This document shows, piece after piece, positions 18,714 to 28,383 of a stretch of 64,000 bases of DNA; positions within the stretch are counted from its first letter, which is position 1; the number at the start of each line of letters is the position of its first letter. Origin of the DNA: Rhizomonospora bruguierae (lineage in GTDB: Bacteria; Actinomycetota; Actinomycetes; Mycobacteriales; Micromonosporaceae). Made by a program: the position numbers and the translations under genes. The stretch covers positions 1 to 64,000 of the forward strand of contig NZ_BBQH01000078.1 in the NCBI RefSeq assembly GCF_018397995.1, in the 5' to 3' direction. The notes under the pieces were generated by a model, which was not told where the DNA came from, ran no database searches, and worked only from the letters and a program-made list of their open reading frames with translations.

Positions 18714-19300
18714 CCTAAGCCTCCCGTCTCGAAGGATGACTTCCGGTATGGCGGTGCCGGCCAGGTCGAGGGCCGCGGATCTGCCTACGCAGGGGACGGC
18801 GGCGCTCATAGCAAGGCATGGCAGGCTACCGGTTTGTTACTTGGAGTAGCTAAATCTCGATGCGGGCGGGGACATTCACACCGGATACCGTTCAGGTGGG
18901 CGAAGGTCCATCTGCGTGCAGCAGCGTAGCGCTCGTCTGAGATTCGCTCCAGAATTGCCGATCGTGCAACTCGCCCGACGCCCTCCAAGGCGAAGATTCG
19001 CCCTGCGAGTGGGAGTCGCGTCGTTCCTATTCAGACGTATGTCTAACACGAGTTGCCGCGAAAAGCAGGGCCATTTGATCGAGCAATACGCGCCCTGAGT
19101 CCGCTTTACGGCATATGCTGTGACGAAAGAATGAAGCTCTCCCGAACGGTAATCGCCGGGGACGGGGCGAAGATCGGATGGTGGCTGCCCGCCGGTCTGA
19201 AAGCGGGCAGCCCGGCGGGCGTGCGGTGAACGGCGGCCGGCAGCGGCGCCGGCTCGACCTCGCGCGCGGAGGCCGCCAGGTTTCCCGGACAGCCCCGCGG
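18714..19300. other. 587-bp region without a supported gene
   Basis: It is the upstream region of the LuxR regulator and the downstream region of the SDR gene. A stretch near 18900-19130 is AT-richer than average, consistent with promoter DNA. Open frames here (for example 18876-19706 minus) run through the SDR gene in another frame and look like shadows. A hairpin at 19183-19212 is listed separately. Nothing else recognised. Confidence 0.5.
19183..19212. terminator. Terminator downstream of the SDR gene
   Basis: A perfect 10-bp inverted repeat (19183-19192 with 19203-19212) and a 10-nt loop, about 90 bp beyond the leftward SDR stop codon. Confidence 0.7.
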
Positions 19301-20134
19301 TCAGGCCGACTTGGGATACCCGAACTGGAGGCGGGTCAGGTTGTCGAACGTGCGGTCGGGGAGCATCGTCGCCATCGCCACCGCGACGTTGGCGCCCTTG
19401 CCGACGCGGTAGCGAGTCTTCGGCTTGGCGTCCAGCGCGGCCTTCACCGTCACCTTCGCCACCTCGTCGACGGTGCACATCTGCTTGGCCGCCTTGCCGC
19501 CGGTGAAGAAGGCCCGCATGGCCTCGGCCATTTTCGCGTAGGGCCCCTGGCCGGACGTCTCGATCAGGCGGGTCATCGCCGTCTCGTGCCAGTCCGTGGC
19601 GACGTAGCTGGGCTGCACCAGCGCCACGTCGATGCCGAACTGGGCCACCTCGCCGCGCAGCGCGTCGGACAGGGCCTCGAGCGCGAACTTCGAGGCGTGG
19701 TACCACCCGCCCAGCGGCGCGGCGAACTCCCCCGCCAGGGACGACATGTTCACGATGCGCCCGGCGCGCTGTTCGCGCATGCCCGGCAGCACCGCCTGGA
19801 TGAGCTGGACCGCGCCGAAGACGTTGATCTCCATCTCGGTGCGGGCGTCCTCGACCGACGTCTCCTCCACGGAGCCGAACTCGCCGTACCCGGCGCAGTT
19901 GATGAGGATGTCGACGGGGCCCGCGGCCTCGGCGACCGCCCGCACCGCCGCGGCCGGCCCCGCCTTGTCGTTGAGGTCCAGCGCGACCGCGGTGACGCCG
20001 GAGATGGCCTCGATGGCCGTGGTCCGGCGAGCGGCGCCGAAGACGCGCAGGTCACCCCTGGCGGCGAGGAGTTCGGCGGTGCGGGCCCCGATGCCGGAGG
20101 ACGCACCGGTGATGAGGACTGTGCGACTGGTCAT
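19301..20134 (-). CDS. Short-chain dehydrogenase/reductase
   Basis: 277 aa from the ATG at 20134 (a TTG at 20146 is in frame). Classical SDR motifs: TGASSGIG (9-16) for NAD(P), NCAG (79-82), catalytic Ser131/132, and YHASK with Tyr145 and Lys149. It is divergent from a TetR gene, with 87 bp between the starts. It could be a tailoring enzyme of the cluster, but the regulator pairing fits an independent detoxification or lipid-modifying gene better. Substrate unknown. Confidence 0.9.
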   Translation of the reverse strand: MTSRTVLITGASSGIGARTAELLAARGDLRVFGAARRTTAIEAISGVTAVALDLNDKAGPAAAVRAVAEAAGPVDILINCAGYGEFGSVEETSVEDARTEMEINVFGAVQLIQAVLPGMREQRAGRIVNMSSLAGEFAAPLGGWYHASKFALEALSDALRGEVAQFGIDVALVQPSYVATDWHETAMTRLIETSGQGPYAKMAEAMRAFFTGGKAAKQMCTVDEVAKVTVKAALDAKPKTRYRVGKGANVAVAMATMLPDRTFDNLTRLQFGYPKSA

Positions 20135-20152
20135 CTCAAATCCCAACTGTTA

Positions 20153-20171
20153 CTGTGAATCACGTATACAG
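20153..20171. promoter_or_regulatory. Possible TetR operator
   Basis: CTGT-N11-ACAG, with an internal GTATAC palindrome, lies in the short divergent space between the SDR and TetR genes. This is a weak match by eye only. Confidence 0.35.
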
Positions 20172-20221
20172 AGGTTAAGCTTGTCGGCGGAACTAAGTCA
20201 ACCGGGAGGGGGCGACAGTCC

Positions 20222-20926
20222 GTGGGAGAGGATCCTGGAGCAGGCGGCTCGGCGGGGGAACCCGCGCACAGCCATCCGGGTGACCGGGCGTTACGCCTGC
20301 TGTGGGGGGTGGACCCGCCGCCGGCTCGCGGCCCCAAGGCGCGGTGGAGCCTGAACGATGTGGCGCTGCGGGCGTTGGCCCTGGCCGACAAGGGCGGCCT
20401 GGAGAACGTGTCCTTAGCCAAGGTGGCTGCGGAACTCGGCGTCACGACCACCGCCATCTATCGGTATGTGGACTCGAAGGACGTCCTGGTCGCGCTCATG
20501 GTCGACGCCGCGATCGGCGATCCGCCGACGCTGACCGAAGACAGCCTAGAGGATCGATGCCGCGCGTGGGTCCGGGCGCTCCGCGAGCGGTACCGCCTGC
20601 ACCCGTGGCTCGCCGACGTCCAGCCGACCGGCATCCCCCGGCAGCCGCGGCCGTTCGGCTGGATCGAGGCGATGGTCACCGCCACCGCCGAGTACCGTGG
20701 CGTCGACGGCCTGCGCCTGTCGCTGCTCTTCGAGGGACTCGTGCGCGCCTACTCCACCATCGCCAGGGGAGTGGTGGCCGACACCGCGCCGGCGGCCTGG
20801 ATGAGCACGGCGTTGGCCGAGCGCTTCCCGGCTCTGGCCCGGGTCGCCCAGCGCGACTGGTCCAATGTCGACGCGGAACTCGACTACTCCCTCGAGATCG
20901 TTCTGCGCGGCCTCGCCCGCCCCTGA
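20222..20926 (+). CDS. TetR-family regulator
   Basis: 234 aa from a GTG. The helix-turn-helix lies at about residues 45-90 (ENVSLAKVAAELGVTTTAIY, then RYVDSKDVLV). About 40 extra N-terminal residues precede it, and a start further in is possible. The C-terminal domain resembles the TetR_C group with FEGLVRAYSTI. It probably represses the divergent SDR gene. The stop lies 64 bp from the convergent carboxylase stop. Confidence 0.88.
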   Translation: MGEDPGAGGSAGEPAHSHPGDRALRLLWGVDPPPARGPKARWSLNDVALRALALADKGGLENVSLAKVAAELGVTTTAIYRYVDSKDVLVALMVDAAIGDPPTLTEDSLEDRCRAWVRALRERYRLHPWLADVQPTGIPRQPRPFGWIEAMVTATAEYRGVDGLRLSLLFEGLVRAYSTIARGVVADTAPAAWMSTALAERFPALARVAQRDWSNVDAELDYSLEIVLRGLARP

Positions 20927-20990
20927 CGGGCACCCGCCGGGACGGTGCCCGCGCGGGCGGACCCGGCGACGACCGCCCGACCATCGGGGA

Positions 20991-22745
20991 CTACTTGATC
21001 TCGACGATGACGGCGCCGGCCTGGACGACCTCGCCGACCTCGGCTCTCAGCCCGGTCACGACGCCGGCTTTGTGGGCGTTGAGCGGCTGCTCCATCTTCA
21101 TCGCCTCCAGGACGACGATGAGGTCGCCCTCGGCCACGGTGTCGCCCTCGGCGACGGCAATCTTGACGATGGTGCCCTGCATCGGGCTGGTCAGTGCGCC
21201 GCCGCCGGCCGCGCTGGCTTGCTTCCTCGCGCTGGAACGCCTGGCCGGCGCGGACTGGGTCGGGCCGCCCGTGCCGTCGCTGATGCCGGCAAGCCCCGCG
21301 GGCAGGGACACCTCGAGGCGTTTGCCACCAACCTCGACGGCGATCGTGTCACGGGCGGGGAGTGCCGCGGCCGCGGTCGCGGGAGTGGGGAAGGCGGGCA
21401 CGTCGTTGACCCACTCGGTTTCGATCCACCGGGTATGCACCCGGAACGGCTCGTCGGTGAACGCCGGGTCGCGCAGGACCCTGCGGTGGAACGGCAGCGC
21501 GGTGGCCATCCCGTCGACAACCATCTCGTCCAGCGCCCGGCGGGCCCGTTCGATGGCCTGCGCGCGGGTCTCACCCACGACGATGACCTTGGCCAGCAGC
21601 GAGTCGAAGTTGCCGCCGATGACACTGCCCGACTCGATGCCGGTATCCACCCGCACGCCGGGACCGGTGGGCAGGGTCAGCGTGCCGACCGTGCCCGGGG
21701 CGGGCAGGAAGCTGCGGCCCGGGTCCTCGCCGTTGATGCGGAACTCGATGGCGTGCCCGCGCGGGACCGGGTCGGCGTCGAAGCGCAGCTTCTCCCCGGC
21801 GGCGACGCGGAACTGCTCACGAACCAGGTCGATACCGGTGGTCTCCTCGCTGACCGGATGCTCGACCTGCAGCCGGGTGTTGACCTCCAGGAACGAGACG
21901 GTCCCATCGGCACCCACGAGATACTCCACGGTGCCGGCGCCGTGGTAGCCGGCCTCCCGGCAGATGGCCTTGGCCGACTCGTGGATCTGAGCCCGCTGAG
22001 CATCGGTGAGAAACGGCGCGGGCGCCTCCTCGACCAGCTTCTGATGCCGCCGCTGCAACGAACAGTCCCGGGTACCGACCACGATCACATTGCCGTGCTG
22101 GTCGGCCAGCACCTGCGCCTCCACGTGCCGAGGCCGGTCCAGATAGCGCTCCACAAAGCACTCTCCGCGGCCGAACGCGGCCACCGCCTCCCGGGTCGCC
22201 GAGTCGAACAGCGCCGGAATCTCGTCCAGGGTGCGGGCCACCTTCAGGCCCCGCCCACCACCACCAAACGCGGCCTTTATCGCCACCGGCAGCCCATACG
22301 TCCGGGCGAACGCTACGATCTGCCCCGCGTCGGCCACCGGCTCCGCCGTACCGGGCACCAGCGGCGCACCGGCCCGCCGGGCGATATGCCGAGCCGTGAC
22401 CTTGTCGCCCAGATCCCGGATCGCCTGTGGACTCGGCCCGACCCAGATCAGACCCGCATCAATCACCGCTTGTGCGAACTCGGCATTCTCGGATAAGAAC
22501 CCGTACCCGGGGTGCACCGCGTCGGCGCCGGACCTGCCCGCCACGTCGACCAGCTTGTCGATCCGCAGGTACGACTCCGCGGCCGTGTCGCCGCCCAGCG
22601 CGTACGCCTCATCGGCCAGCCGCGCGTGCAGCGCGTCACGGTCGGAATCCGCGTACACCGCCACACTGTCCAGCCCGGCATCGCGGCAGGCGCGGATGAC
22701 GCGGACCGCGATCTCACCACGGTTGGCAACGAGTACCTTGCGCAC
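20991..22745 (-). CDS. Acyl-CoA carboxylase alpha subunit (biotin carboxylase plus BCCP)
   Basis: 584 aa, the length of actinobacterial AccA-type alpha subunits. The biotin carboxylase part starts at [13 protein letters not shown], with the ATP-grasp glycine-rich [21 protein letters not shown] and the catalytic region RINGEDP. A linker rich in Ala, Ser and Gln leads to the biotinyl domain; EAMKMEQP holds the biotinylated Lys550. It carboxylates biotin for an acyl-CoA carboxyltransferase and so feeds malonyl-CoA and related extender units to fatty acid and polyketide synthesis. No beta subunit is adjacent. It is probably a housekeeping gene next to the PKS cluster rather than part of it. Confidence 0.95.
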   Translation of the reverse strand: MRKVLVANRGEIAVRVIRACRDAGLDSVAVYADSDRDALHARLADEAYALGGDTAAESYLRIDKLVDVAGRSGADAVHPGYGFLSENAEFAQAVIDAGLIWVGPSPQAIRDLGDKVTARHIARRAGAPLVPGTAEPVADAGQIVAFARTYGLPVAIKAAFGGGGRGLKVARTLDEIPALFDSATREAVAAFGRGECFVERYLDRPRHVEAQVLADQHGNVIVVGTRDCSLQRRHQKLVEEAPAPFLTDAQRAQIHESAKAICREAGYHGAGTVEYLVGADGTVSFLEVNTRLQVEHPVSEETTGIDLVREQFRVAAGEKLRFDADPVPRGHAIEFRINGEDPGRSFLPAPGTVGTLTLPTGPGVRVDTGIESGSVIGGNFDSLLAKVIVVGETRAQAIERARRALDEMVVDGMATALPFHRRVLRDPAFTDEPFRVHTRWIETEWVNDVPAFPTPATAAAALPARDTIAVEVGGKRLEVSLPAGLAGISDGTGGPTQSAPARRSSARKQASAAGGGALTSPMQGTIVKIAVAEGDTVAEGDLIVVLEAMKMEQPLNAHKAGVVTGLRAEVGEVVQAGAVIVEIK

Positions 22746-23142
22746 TGAACGCTCCCTCGGGTCGATCCGCCGGCGTGGTCGCAGTCATTGTCGATGGACG
22801 AATGCCCCGGGTCAGCGCCCTGACGTGGACACGGTAATGCCCTCTGAACCGGCCGGAATGGGCACCGTCGAGTGAGGTTAGCGCATGGTGCCGGCGCGGC
22901 GCATGCATCGTTGTTGATCTCCATGAGCGGCCGTGGGTACCACCCTGAGGGCCGTGCGGCGGCGCCGAGAATGCGTCCGGAAAGCGGCCCGGCCGCTTCG
23001 ATCGCCCTGTTCAACTGCTGACGATGCGCGGTTGAACGGGCGCCGGGCCGGCCGGTCTGCGGCCGATGCGAGGCCGTCCAGCGGGTTCGAGTACCAGGTG
23101 GCCGGCACACCGTGATATTCGAGAACTGGGTACGCTCCAGCC
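22746..23142. other. 397-bp intergenic region
   Basis: It holds the promoter side of the carboxylase gene and of the small gene at 23143. One inverted repeat, GTTCAAC (23009-23015) with GTTGAAC (23031-23037), could be an operator or a weak hairpin. A leftward frame at 22878-23144 (starting MAGAYPVLEYHG) shows no family match I recognise. No gene is supported. Confidence 0.4.
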
Positions 23143-23616
23143 ATGGCGCGCCACCCGGGCTTTCCCTTCGAGCCGAGGTCGACCGCCTACGTGTCACCCG
23201 GCGATTTCTGGGCCATCCCCACTCGCAGGGGCGGATGGTACTGCTGCGGGATCGTGCTCGCGATCAACGTTTCCGAGGTCGCGCCGTCGCGATCTCTGAT
23301 TGTTGGCCTCCTTGACTGGTGCGGACCGCGGCCCCCAGCCGTCGACACCATGACCGGTGCCACAGTTCTGGCTCACGGCGAGGCGCATGTCAAGACCATC
23401 CGTGCGACCGGCGCCATCCTACTTGGACACATGTTGCTCGATGCCGGCGGTCTCGACGCGTTGCTCAACGGTCGTGTGGTGCGCGACTGCCCGGTATGGG
23501 GGTACAAGAGCATCGAAGATCTCGCGCACGAGCACTTCGGCCGGCATTTCCCGGAGCGCCCGACCAGGGCGACCCGGTTGCCTGCCCCGCTTCGGTACCT
23601 CGCGCGGGATGCCTGA
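23143..23616 (+). CDS. Small protein resembling Imm26 immunity proteins
   Basis: 157 aa. The N-terminal part, VSPGDFWAIPTRRGGWYCCGIVLA, has the layout of Imm26-family proteins (a GD-F-AIP strand, then a G-W/Y turn and a hydrophobic strand). The rest is not diagnostic. Imm26 members protect against contact-dependent or polymorphic toxins, but no toxin gene is adjacent. Its promoter lies in the gap before it. The family call rests on pattern memory only and is moderate at best. Confidence 0.5.
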   Translation: MARHPGFPFEPRSTAYVSPGDFWAIPTRRGGWYCCGIVLAINVSEVAPSRSLIVGLLDWCGPRPPAVDTMTGATVLAHGEAHVKTIRATGAILLGHMLLDAGGLDALLNGRVVRDCPVWGYKSIEDLAHEHFGRHFPERPTRATRLPAPLRYLARDA

Positions 23617-23735
23617 CCAGCGGTCGCCCGGCGTCCACCGCGACGCGGCGACCGGCTCCACCCGGCCCGCACTCAACGACCGGCACTGGCGCGCGATCAC
23701 CACATCGGGGATCTGCGCGCCCGTGCGTTGGCGGC

Positions 23736-24362
23736 TCAGGAGCCGTCGCGGAGTTCGGCCAGGCGGTGCGAGGCGAACCGAATGTCGTCGAAGGTCACGG
23801 TGCAGCCCTCGCCGGTCGGCGACTGGACCTCGAAACCGATCCGGTGGTCGCCCAGCCGGTCGCCCAGGGTGAACACCCGGATCAGCTGCCATGTCGTGCC
23901 GTCGGTCGAGGCGTGGTACGCGTACACCCGGTCGATGCGGGAGACCCGCAGCCAGATGGACCGGTCGGGGACGGTGAAGGAGTTGGCGTCGTCGGAGACG
24001 CCGCGGGTGACGACGGAGACGACCATCGGCTCCGCGGCGGGGGAGAACTCGAAGCAGAACTTGCTCCAGTTCCGCTCGTCGATCCACAGCAGCAGCACCC
24101 CGGCGTCGTACTGGGACCGGAAATCGACCGTGAGCCGGGCGCTGAACTGGAAGTCACCCGCCGGCGGCAGGCCGAGCAGGGTCGCCGCGTTGAGCAGGCT
24201 CTCGGCGTCGGCGGAGTCCGTGCCGGCCGGATTCACGTAGAGGTCGGTGTGGGCGGGGGCCGTGCCGACCACCCCCGCGCCCCGGTCGTCGCGCCGAAAG
24301 ACATCGACGTGTGATGCGCTGAGCGGAAACGGCAACTCGGGAAGTTCACACTTGTCGGCCAT
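23736..24362 (-). CDS. DUF1349 (concanavalin-like) protein
   Basis: 208 aa. It matches the DUF1349 beta-sandwich family: a hydrophobic strand DAGVLLLWIDERNWSKF, then VTRGVSDDANS, then WLRVSRIDRVYAYHASTDG. Family members are cytosolic lectin-like folds of unclear role, with no catalytic motif. There is no signal peptide. The ATG has AAGGGA 9 nt upstream. It follows the ABC operon by 124 bp on the same strand and may be read through from it. Confidence 0.8.
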   Translation of the reverse strand: MADKCELPELPFPLSASHVDVFRRDDRGAGVVGTAPAHTDLYVNPAGTDSADAESLLNAATLLGLPPAGDFQFSARLTVDFRSQYDAGVLLLWIDERNWSKFCFEFSPAAEPMVVSVVTRGVSDDANSFTVPDRSIWLRVSRIDRVYAYHASTDGTTWQLIRVFTLGDRLGDHRIGFEVQSPTGEGCTVTFDDIRFASHRLAELRDGS

Positions 24363-24486
24363 CAGGCGCCGTCCCTTCGAGACTGTCCGGTTCCGTCACG
24401 CCTGGCATCCTCCCACAGACCGTCACCGATGCTCACTTCCTGCCTGCCCGTCGCCGCCGGTCGCCGCGCTCGGCGCAAAATCGGCA

Positions 24487-25167
24487 TCAGACCGTGGCGC
24501 GGCGGATGGTGGCGTGGCCGCCGACCAGCAGCAGGACCGCCAGCGCGGCGATGACGCCGGTCAGACCCAAGGCGGTCAGACCGGCGAAGGACCCGCCGGC
24601 AGCGGACCAGACGTGCCAGTGCTCGAAGTGGACGACGACGACCCCGGCGACCACCACGAGCGCCTGCACCGCGATGAATGCCAGCGTGCCGAGCAGGCCC
24701 CACCGGTTGTACCCGATTCCGTACCACATCCCGTATACGAACAGCGCAAACAGGCCCACCACCGAGGTCAGCCAGGTGGCGTACCACGGGCCGTTCAGCA
24801 GGTACGGCACCCGGAAGAACCGCATGGACAGTCCCCAGCCGTCGGTGGCCCGCTCGATCGCCTGCAGCGCGGTCAACACCAGGCCGGACACCAGGGCCAG
24901 CGCCATCCCGAGCAGCGCGGTGCCGAAGTAGAACGACCGGCGGCTGGCGCCGAGCGTGAGGCCGAACGGCAGTGACCGGCCGATAGTCTGCATACCCAGC
25001 ATGGCGAAGTAGATGACGAAGCTGAGCAGGTATCCGGCCGCGTTATGGCCGCTGCGGCCGACGGTAACGGCGCCGACGGCGAAGGAGAACGGGAGGATCA
25101 ACGGCAGCACGAGATAGTTGGCCGACATCATCAGGTTGTAACGGGCCACCTTGACCCAGGTATTCAT
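24487..25167 (-). CDS. ABC transporter membrane subunit
   Basis: 226 aa with about six hydrophobic segments and no soluble domain, an ABC-2-like permease. Its start overlaps the ATPase stop by 4 bp (ATGA), and that gene overlaps the GntR gene in the same way, so the three are translationally coupled. GntR(YtrA)-ATPase-permease operons in Gram-positives usually respond to cell-wall-active antibiotics. Direction and substrate are unknown. Confidence 0.82.
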   Translation of the reverse strand: MNTWVKVARYNLMMSANYLVLPLILPFSFAVGAVTVGRSGHNAAGYLLSFVIYFAMLGMQTIGRSLPFGLTLGASRRSFYFGTALLGMALALVSGLVLTALQAIERATDGWGLSMRFFRVPYLLNGPWYATWLTSVVGLFALFVYGMWYGIGYNRWGLLGTLAFIAVQALVVVAGVVVVHFEHWHVWSAAGGSFAGLTALGLTGVIAALAVLLLVGGHATIRRATV

Positions 25168-26078
25168 GCGCTGGTCCGTTCGGTCTCGGAGCTGGCCTCG
25201 TCGGCGGGGGCGAGCACGCCAGTGGACGCCTGCACCACGATCTGCTGGAGGGACAGCGGGGTCAGGTCCAGTCCGGACGATCGGGCCTGCTCACGGTCGT
25301 CCGCAGACAGTGGCCCAACCATCACGATGGACGCCTGGGAGCCGAGCCGCCGACGTTCCCACACCGGCCGGCCGGCGGCGAGCGCCTCCACGGCGAGGCA
25401 GGGACCGCTCACCCGGGTGGCGGCGCCGCGCAGGTCGTCGGCCGCCGCGTCCAGGACGACCCGGCCTCGGTCAAGGACGATGACGCCCTCGAACATCGCG
25501 GCCGCCTCGTCGATGAGGTGCGTGGACAGCAGTACCGTGCGGGGGAACTCGGCGAAGTCCGCGAGCAGCCGGTCGTAGAACACCTGCCGCGCCACCGCGT
25601 CCAGGCCCGCGTAGGGCTCGTCGAACAGCGTCACCTCGGCGCGGGCGGCCAGCCCGATCGTGATCCCGAGCGCCGAGCGCTGCCCGCGCGACAGCTTCTT
25701 GACCGCCTTGTGCGCCCGCAGACCGAAGTCGTCCAGCAGCGCGGACGCCAGCGCGCGGTCCCAGTTCGGGTAGAACCAGGAGGCGGCGCGCAGCGCCTGG
25801 CCGACCTTGAGGTCCGGGTACGCCTGGTCCTCGCGGACGAACACCAGGCGGCGCAGCACGGCCTCGTTCTCGGCCGGCGGCGCGCCGAGGACCCGCACCG
25901 ATCCGGCCGTCGGGAACTCCTGGCCGGCCATGATCCGCAGCAGCGTGGTCTTGCCGGCGCCGTTGCGGCCGAGCAGGCCGGTGATGGTCCCACCGCTGAT
26001 CGCGACGTTGATGTCGTCGAGAGCTGTGTGATCGCGGTATCGCCGGGTCAAGCCGGCGCACGATATCGCCGGTGTCAC
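25164..26078 (-). CDS. ABC transporter ATPase
   Basis: 304 aa. Walker A GRNGAGKTT at 37-45, signature LSRGQRSAL, Walker B VTLFDEPYAGLD and the switch His in STHLIDEAAAM. The extra C-terminal 90 residues are typical of drug-export-type ATPases. It is coupled by 4-bp overlaps to the GntR gene upstream and the permease gene downstream. Confidence 0.92.
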   Translation of the reverse strand: MTPAISCAGLTRRYRDHTALDDINVAISGGTITGLLGRNGAGKTTLLRIMAGQEFPTAGSVRVLGAPPAENEAVLRRLVFVREDQAYPDLKVGQALRAASWFYPNWDRALASALLDDFGLRAHKAVKKLSRGQRSALGITIGLAARAEVTLFDEPYAGLDAVARQVFYDRLLADFAEFPRTVLLSTHLIDEAAAMFEGVIVLDRGRVVLDAAADDLRGAATRVSGPCLAVEALAAGRPVWERRRLGSQASIVMVGPLSADDREQARSSGLDLTPLSLQQIVVQASTGVLAPADEASSETERTSA

Positions 26079-26467
26079 AGCGAGGCGCCTTCCCGCTCGT
26101 GGCCGGCTTCCTTGATCAGGGTGAACAGCTCGTCGGTGTCGATCCCGAGGCGGGCCGCCTCGCTCAGCAGCGGATCGACGTACCGCTGGGTGAATTCCGC
26201 CCGGCGCCGGGCCAGCAGCCGCTGCCGCGCCCCGGTCGCGACGAACATCCCGATGCCCCGCCGCTTCTCCAGCAGCCCGTCATCGGCCAGCACGTTGACC
26301 CCCTTGGCCGCGGTCGCCGGGTTGATCCGGTAGAACGCGGCCAACTCGTTGGTGGACGGGACCCGCTCGCCCTCGGCCAGGCCGCCGTCCGCGATCTCCC
26401 TCGCGAGTCTGTCGGCGACCTGGACGAACAGGGGGGTTCCCTCGTCCAGTCCAGCCAGCTCCGGCAT
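26075..26467 (-). CDS. GntR-family regulator, YtrA type
   Basis: 130 aa. A GntR winged helix (LAREIADGGLAEGERVPSTN, then ELAAFYRINPATA) is followed by only about 50 residues, which is the short YtrA form without a large effector domain. The ATG at 26467 is preferred because GGGAG lies 8 nt upstream; a GTG at 26476 is also in frame. It is the first gene of the ABC operon and probably autoregulates it. The element GTTA-N10-TAAC at 26490-26507, 23 bp upstream, is a candidate operator. Confidence 0.88.
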   Translation of the reverse strand: MPELAGLDEGTPLFVQVADRLAREIADGGLAEGERVPSTNELAAFYRINPATAAKGVNVLADDGLLEKRRGIGMFVATGARQRLLARRRAEFTQRYVDPLLSEAARLGIDTDELFTLIKEAGHEREGASL

Positions 26468-26489
26468 CGTCTCCACTCCCGCTTCGGCG

Positions 26490-26507
26490 GTTAACTACTC
26501 AAGTAAC
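26490..26507. promoter_or_regulatory. Candidate GntR operator
   Basis: Short inverted repeat GTTA-N10-TAAC in AT-rich DNA just upstream of the GntR-ABC operon. Position fits autoregulation; the arms are only 4 bp. Confidence 0.35.
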
Positions 26508-26754
26508 GTACTGCTCAACCAGGGCGCCCGTCAACCAAGCGACGAGAGGATCCGGCGGTGTGGGGTGAACAAGAGTAGGCATCGACGATGGTGCGCGAGT
26601 CGTGCTACCGAATGTTCGTGGACCAGGTGGATGGTCAGCGAATGGGTGCACCGTGGCTGTTGGCGGCGCGGTCTGCGCGGTCGTTGGTGTACCTGCCGAT
26701 GCGGTGCTACCCCGTGCCCCCGGCCGGGCGGGAGACGGTTGACGACGGAACGAA

Positions 26755-28239
26755 TCAAGGTCGACGGGTCTCGAAGAGCACTTCCGGATACTGATTGGCC
26801 GGACCGTCCAGCAGCGCCGCCGGTTGGCCCTTCAGCTCGCGGTCGAAGAATGCCCGTGAGTAGGCATTGATGATGTCGTGCCCCCGGCTTCCGTCGATCG
26901 GTCCGGTGATGCCCAGCGACGGCAGGAGCGGCGAAACCACCGGGTAATCGGTGAAGTTCACGTGGAACATGCCCGGCACCTGGACGAAGTACCCGTCACC
27001 CGGCAGGCTCTCGTACGTCGCCCGCATGCTGTCGTGGTGCTCGTCGATCTCGCTTTGCGGCCAGCCTTCCCGCCGCATCGTGTCGGCGTCCCGGGTGATC
27101 CACATCGATGGCTGCCGCAGCCCCTCCCGGACCACGTCGGTCGGCACGGGAGCGTCCAGCATCAGGCAGGCGCGCAGGCGTGGGTCCATCCGGCAGGCTT
27201 CGGGGCCGATGACGCCGCCCAGGGAGACGCCCAGCACGCCGGCGCGTTGCAGATCCAACCGCCCGGCCAGGATCGGGTCGGCCCGGTTCAGGGTGGTCAG
27301 CTGGTCCAGCGCGAAGCTGACGTCCTGGGCGAGATACCGCGCGATGCCGTCCTCGTATATCTGGCCGTTCAGTGTCGGGGCCGGGTCGACCCGGGCCCAG
27401 CTCGCCCGGATCAGGGGAAACATCTCGTCGCGCGACCGCCCGACCGCCTGGCGGCCATCCGGGAAGACCACCGACGCGGCGGCGTACGGCATGTCGAAGC
27501 CCACCACGATGTAGCCGTGCGACACGAGTTCCTCGACCTGGAAGGTGTTGTGGCTCCGGTAGCCGCCCAGCCCGTGCAGGAAGACGAGCACCGGGTAGCT
27601 GGGCGCGCCGTCCGCCACGGGCGCGGACGGGACCGCGTTCGTGGTGATGTACCTGAGGTGGTCAAAAATGAAACTGGGCTGTTGGAGCATCCGCGCCAGC
27701 GCCTTCCCCACCTTGTCGGCATCCTGCACGTAGGGGGCGTGCTTCGCTGATGGGACCTTCGTGGCCGGGTACCAGACCTGCGCCATCAACTCACGATGAT
27801 CGGTCGAATCGGCGGTGAAGATCTCCGGACGGTTCCCGTCCACCCAGTGGTAGGTCACCGTGCCGATTCCATATGGCCCGCTCGGAGTCCGGAAGTGGAA
27901 CACCGGGAAGAGGATCGGCAACGCGGCCGAGATCGCCAGGCCGAGTACCGCCAGGCTGACGCCCACGGTGGTGGCGAGCCGTCTGGTCCAGTGCCGTGCA
28001 CCGGGCGTATCCGCCGGTTTCCCGGCCGGCACCAGCCAGCGCAGGAGAAACAGCCCGGCCAGCGCGTACGCCGGAACCATCTGCCAGCGCGAACCCTCGA
28101 TGAGAAGCTGCGCGCCGGCCACCGGGATTGTGATGAGCGCCGAATGGCGCAGCCACCGCGCCCTGCCGGGCGCCGGGATCGCCAACAAGAGCAGTGCCAC
28201 CACGTTGGCGACGATCAACGTAATTTCCAGGGGTCTCAT
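26755..28239 (-). CDS. Membrane-anchored alpha/beta hydrolase (PAF-acetylhydrolase-like)
   Basis: 494 aa. The first about 140 residues hold four hydrophobic segments; the remainder is an alpha/beta-hydrolase domain facing outward. LVFLHGLGGYRSHN forms the oxyanion loop, GVSLGG the nucleophile elbow, and a His in GMFHVNFTDY completes the triad. This layout, including the Phe-rich C terminus, matches platelet-activating-factor acetylhydrolase-like esterases. The ATG has GGAGGAG 8 nt upstream. Three TetR-type operators lie 68-120 bp upstream, so it is probably under TetR control even though the adjacent regulator is broken. Confidence 0.85.
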   Translation of the reverse strand: MRPLEITLIVANVVALLLLAIPAPGRARWLRHSALITIPVAGAQLLIEGSRWQMVPAYALAGLFLLRWLVPAGKPADTPGARHWTRRLATTVGVSLAVLGLAISAALPILFPVFHFRTPSGPYGIGTVTYHWVDGNRPEIFTADSTDHRELMAQVWYPATKVPSAKHAPYVQDADKVGKALARMLQQPSFIFDHLRYITTNAVPSAPVADGAPSYPVLVFLHGLGGYRSHNTFQVEELVSHGYIVVGFDMPYAAASVVFPDGRQAVGRSRDEMFPLIRASWARVDPAPTLNGQIYEDGIARYLAQDVSFALDQLTTLNRADPILAGRLDLQRAGVLGVSLGGVIGPEACRMDPRLRACLMLDAPVPTDVVREGLRQPSMWITRDADTMRREGWPQSEIDEHHDSMRATYESLPGDGYFVQVPGMFHVNFTDYPVVSPLLPSLGITGPIDGSRGHDIINAYSRAFFDRELKGQPAALLDGPANQYPEVLFETRRP

Positions 28240-28306
28240 CTTTCCCGCTCCTCCATCGGCCTCCGCGTACGTGCACCCAGGGCGTGGGCAACCCGCCGGG
28301 CTCGCT

Positions 28307-28359
28307 ACCTACGCCGTAGGTAAAACCTACGGCGTAGAAGTTAGACCTACGATGTAGGT
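28307..28359. promoter_or_regulatory. Three tandem TetR-type operators
   Basis: Three copies of ACCTACG-N-CGTAGGT: a perfect palindrome at 28307-28321, a variant at 28325-28338 and a good copy at 28345-28359, with start-to-start spacing of 18 and 20 bp. They lie between the leftward hydrolase and a rightward ribosome site (GAGGAGGTGAGG) plus GTG at 28384. Confidence 0.8.
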
Positions 28360-28383
28360 TCGACCAAGACGAGGAGGTGAGGA

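Noticed and set aside
20991-22745. Carboxylase subunit as part of the PKS cluster
   Set aside because: Separated by the SDR/TetR pair and typical of housekeeping acyl-CoA carboxylase; no beta subunit or cluster-specific feature.
23070-23105. T-loop-like GGTTCGAGTACC suggesting a tRNA
   Set aside because: Flanking bases do not pair into a T-arm and there is no anticodon or acceptor stem.
26588-26794. 68-aa plus frame between the GntR and hydrolase genes
   Set aside because: No ribosome site or family; it overlaps the hydrolase 3' end. Possibly a relic, but not supportable.
28307-28359. Three spaced repeats as a mini-CRISPR
   Set aside because: The repeats are short palindromes with 3-6-bp gaps, typical of tandem TetR operators, not repeat-spacer units.
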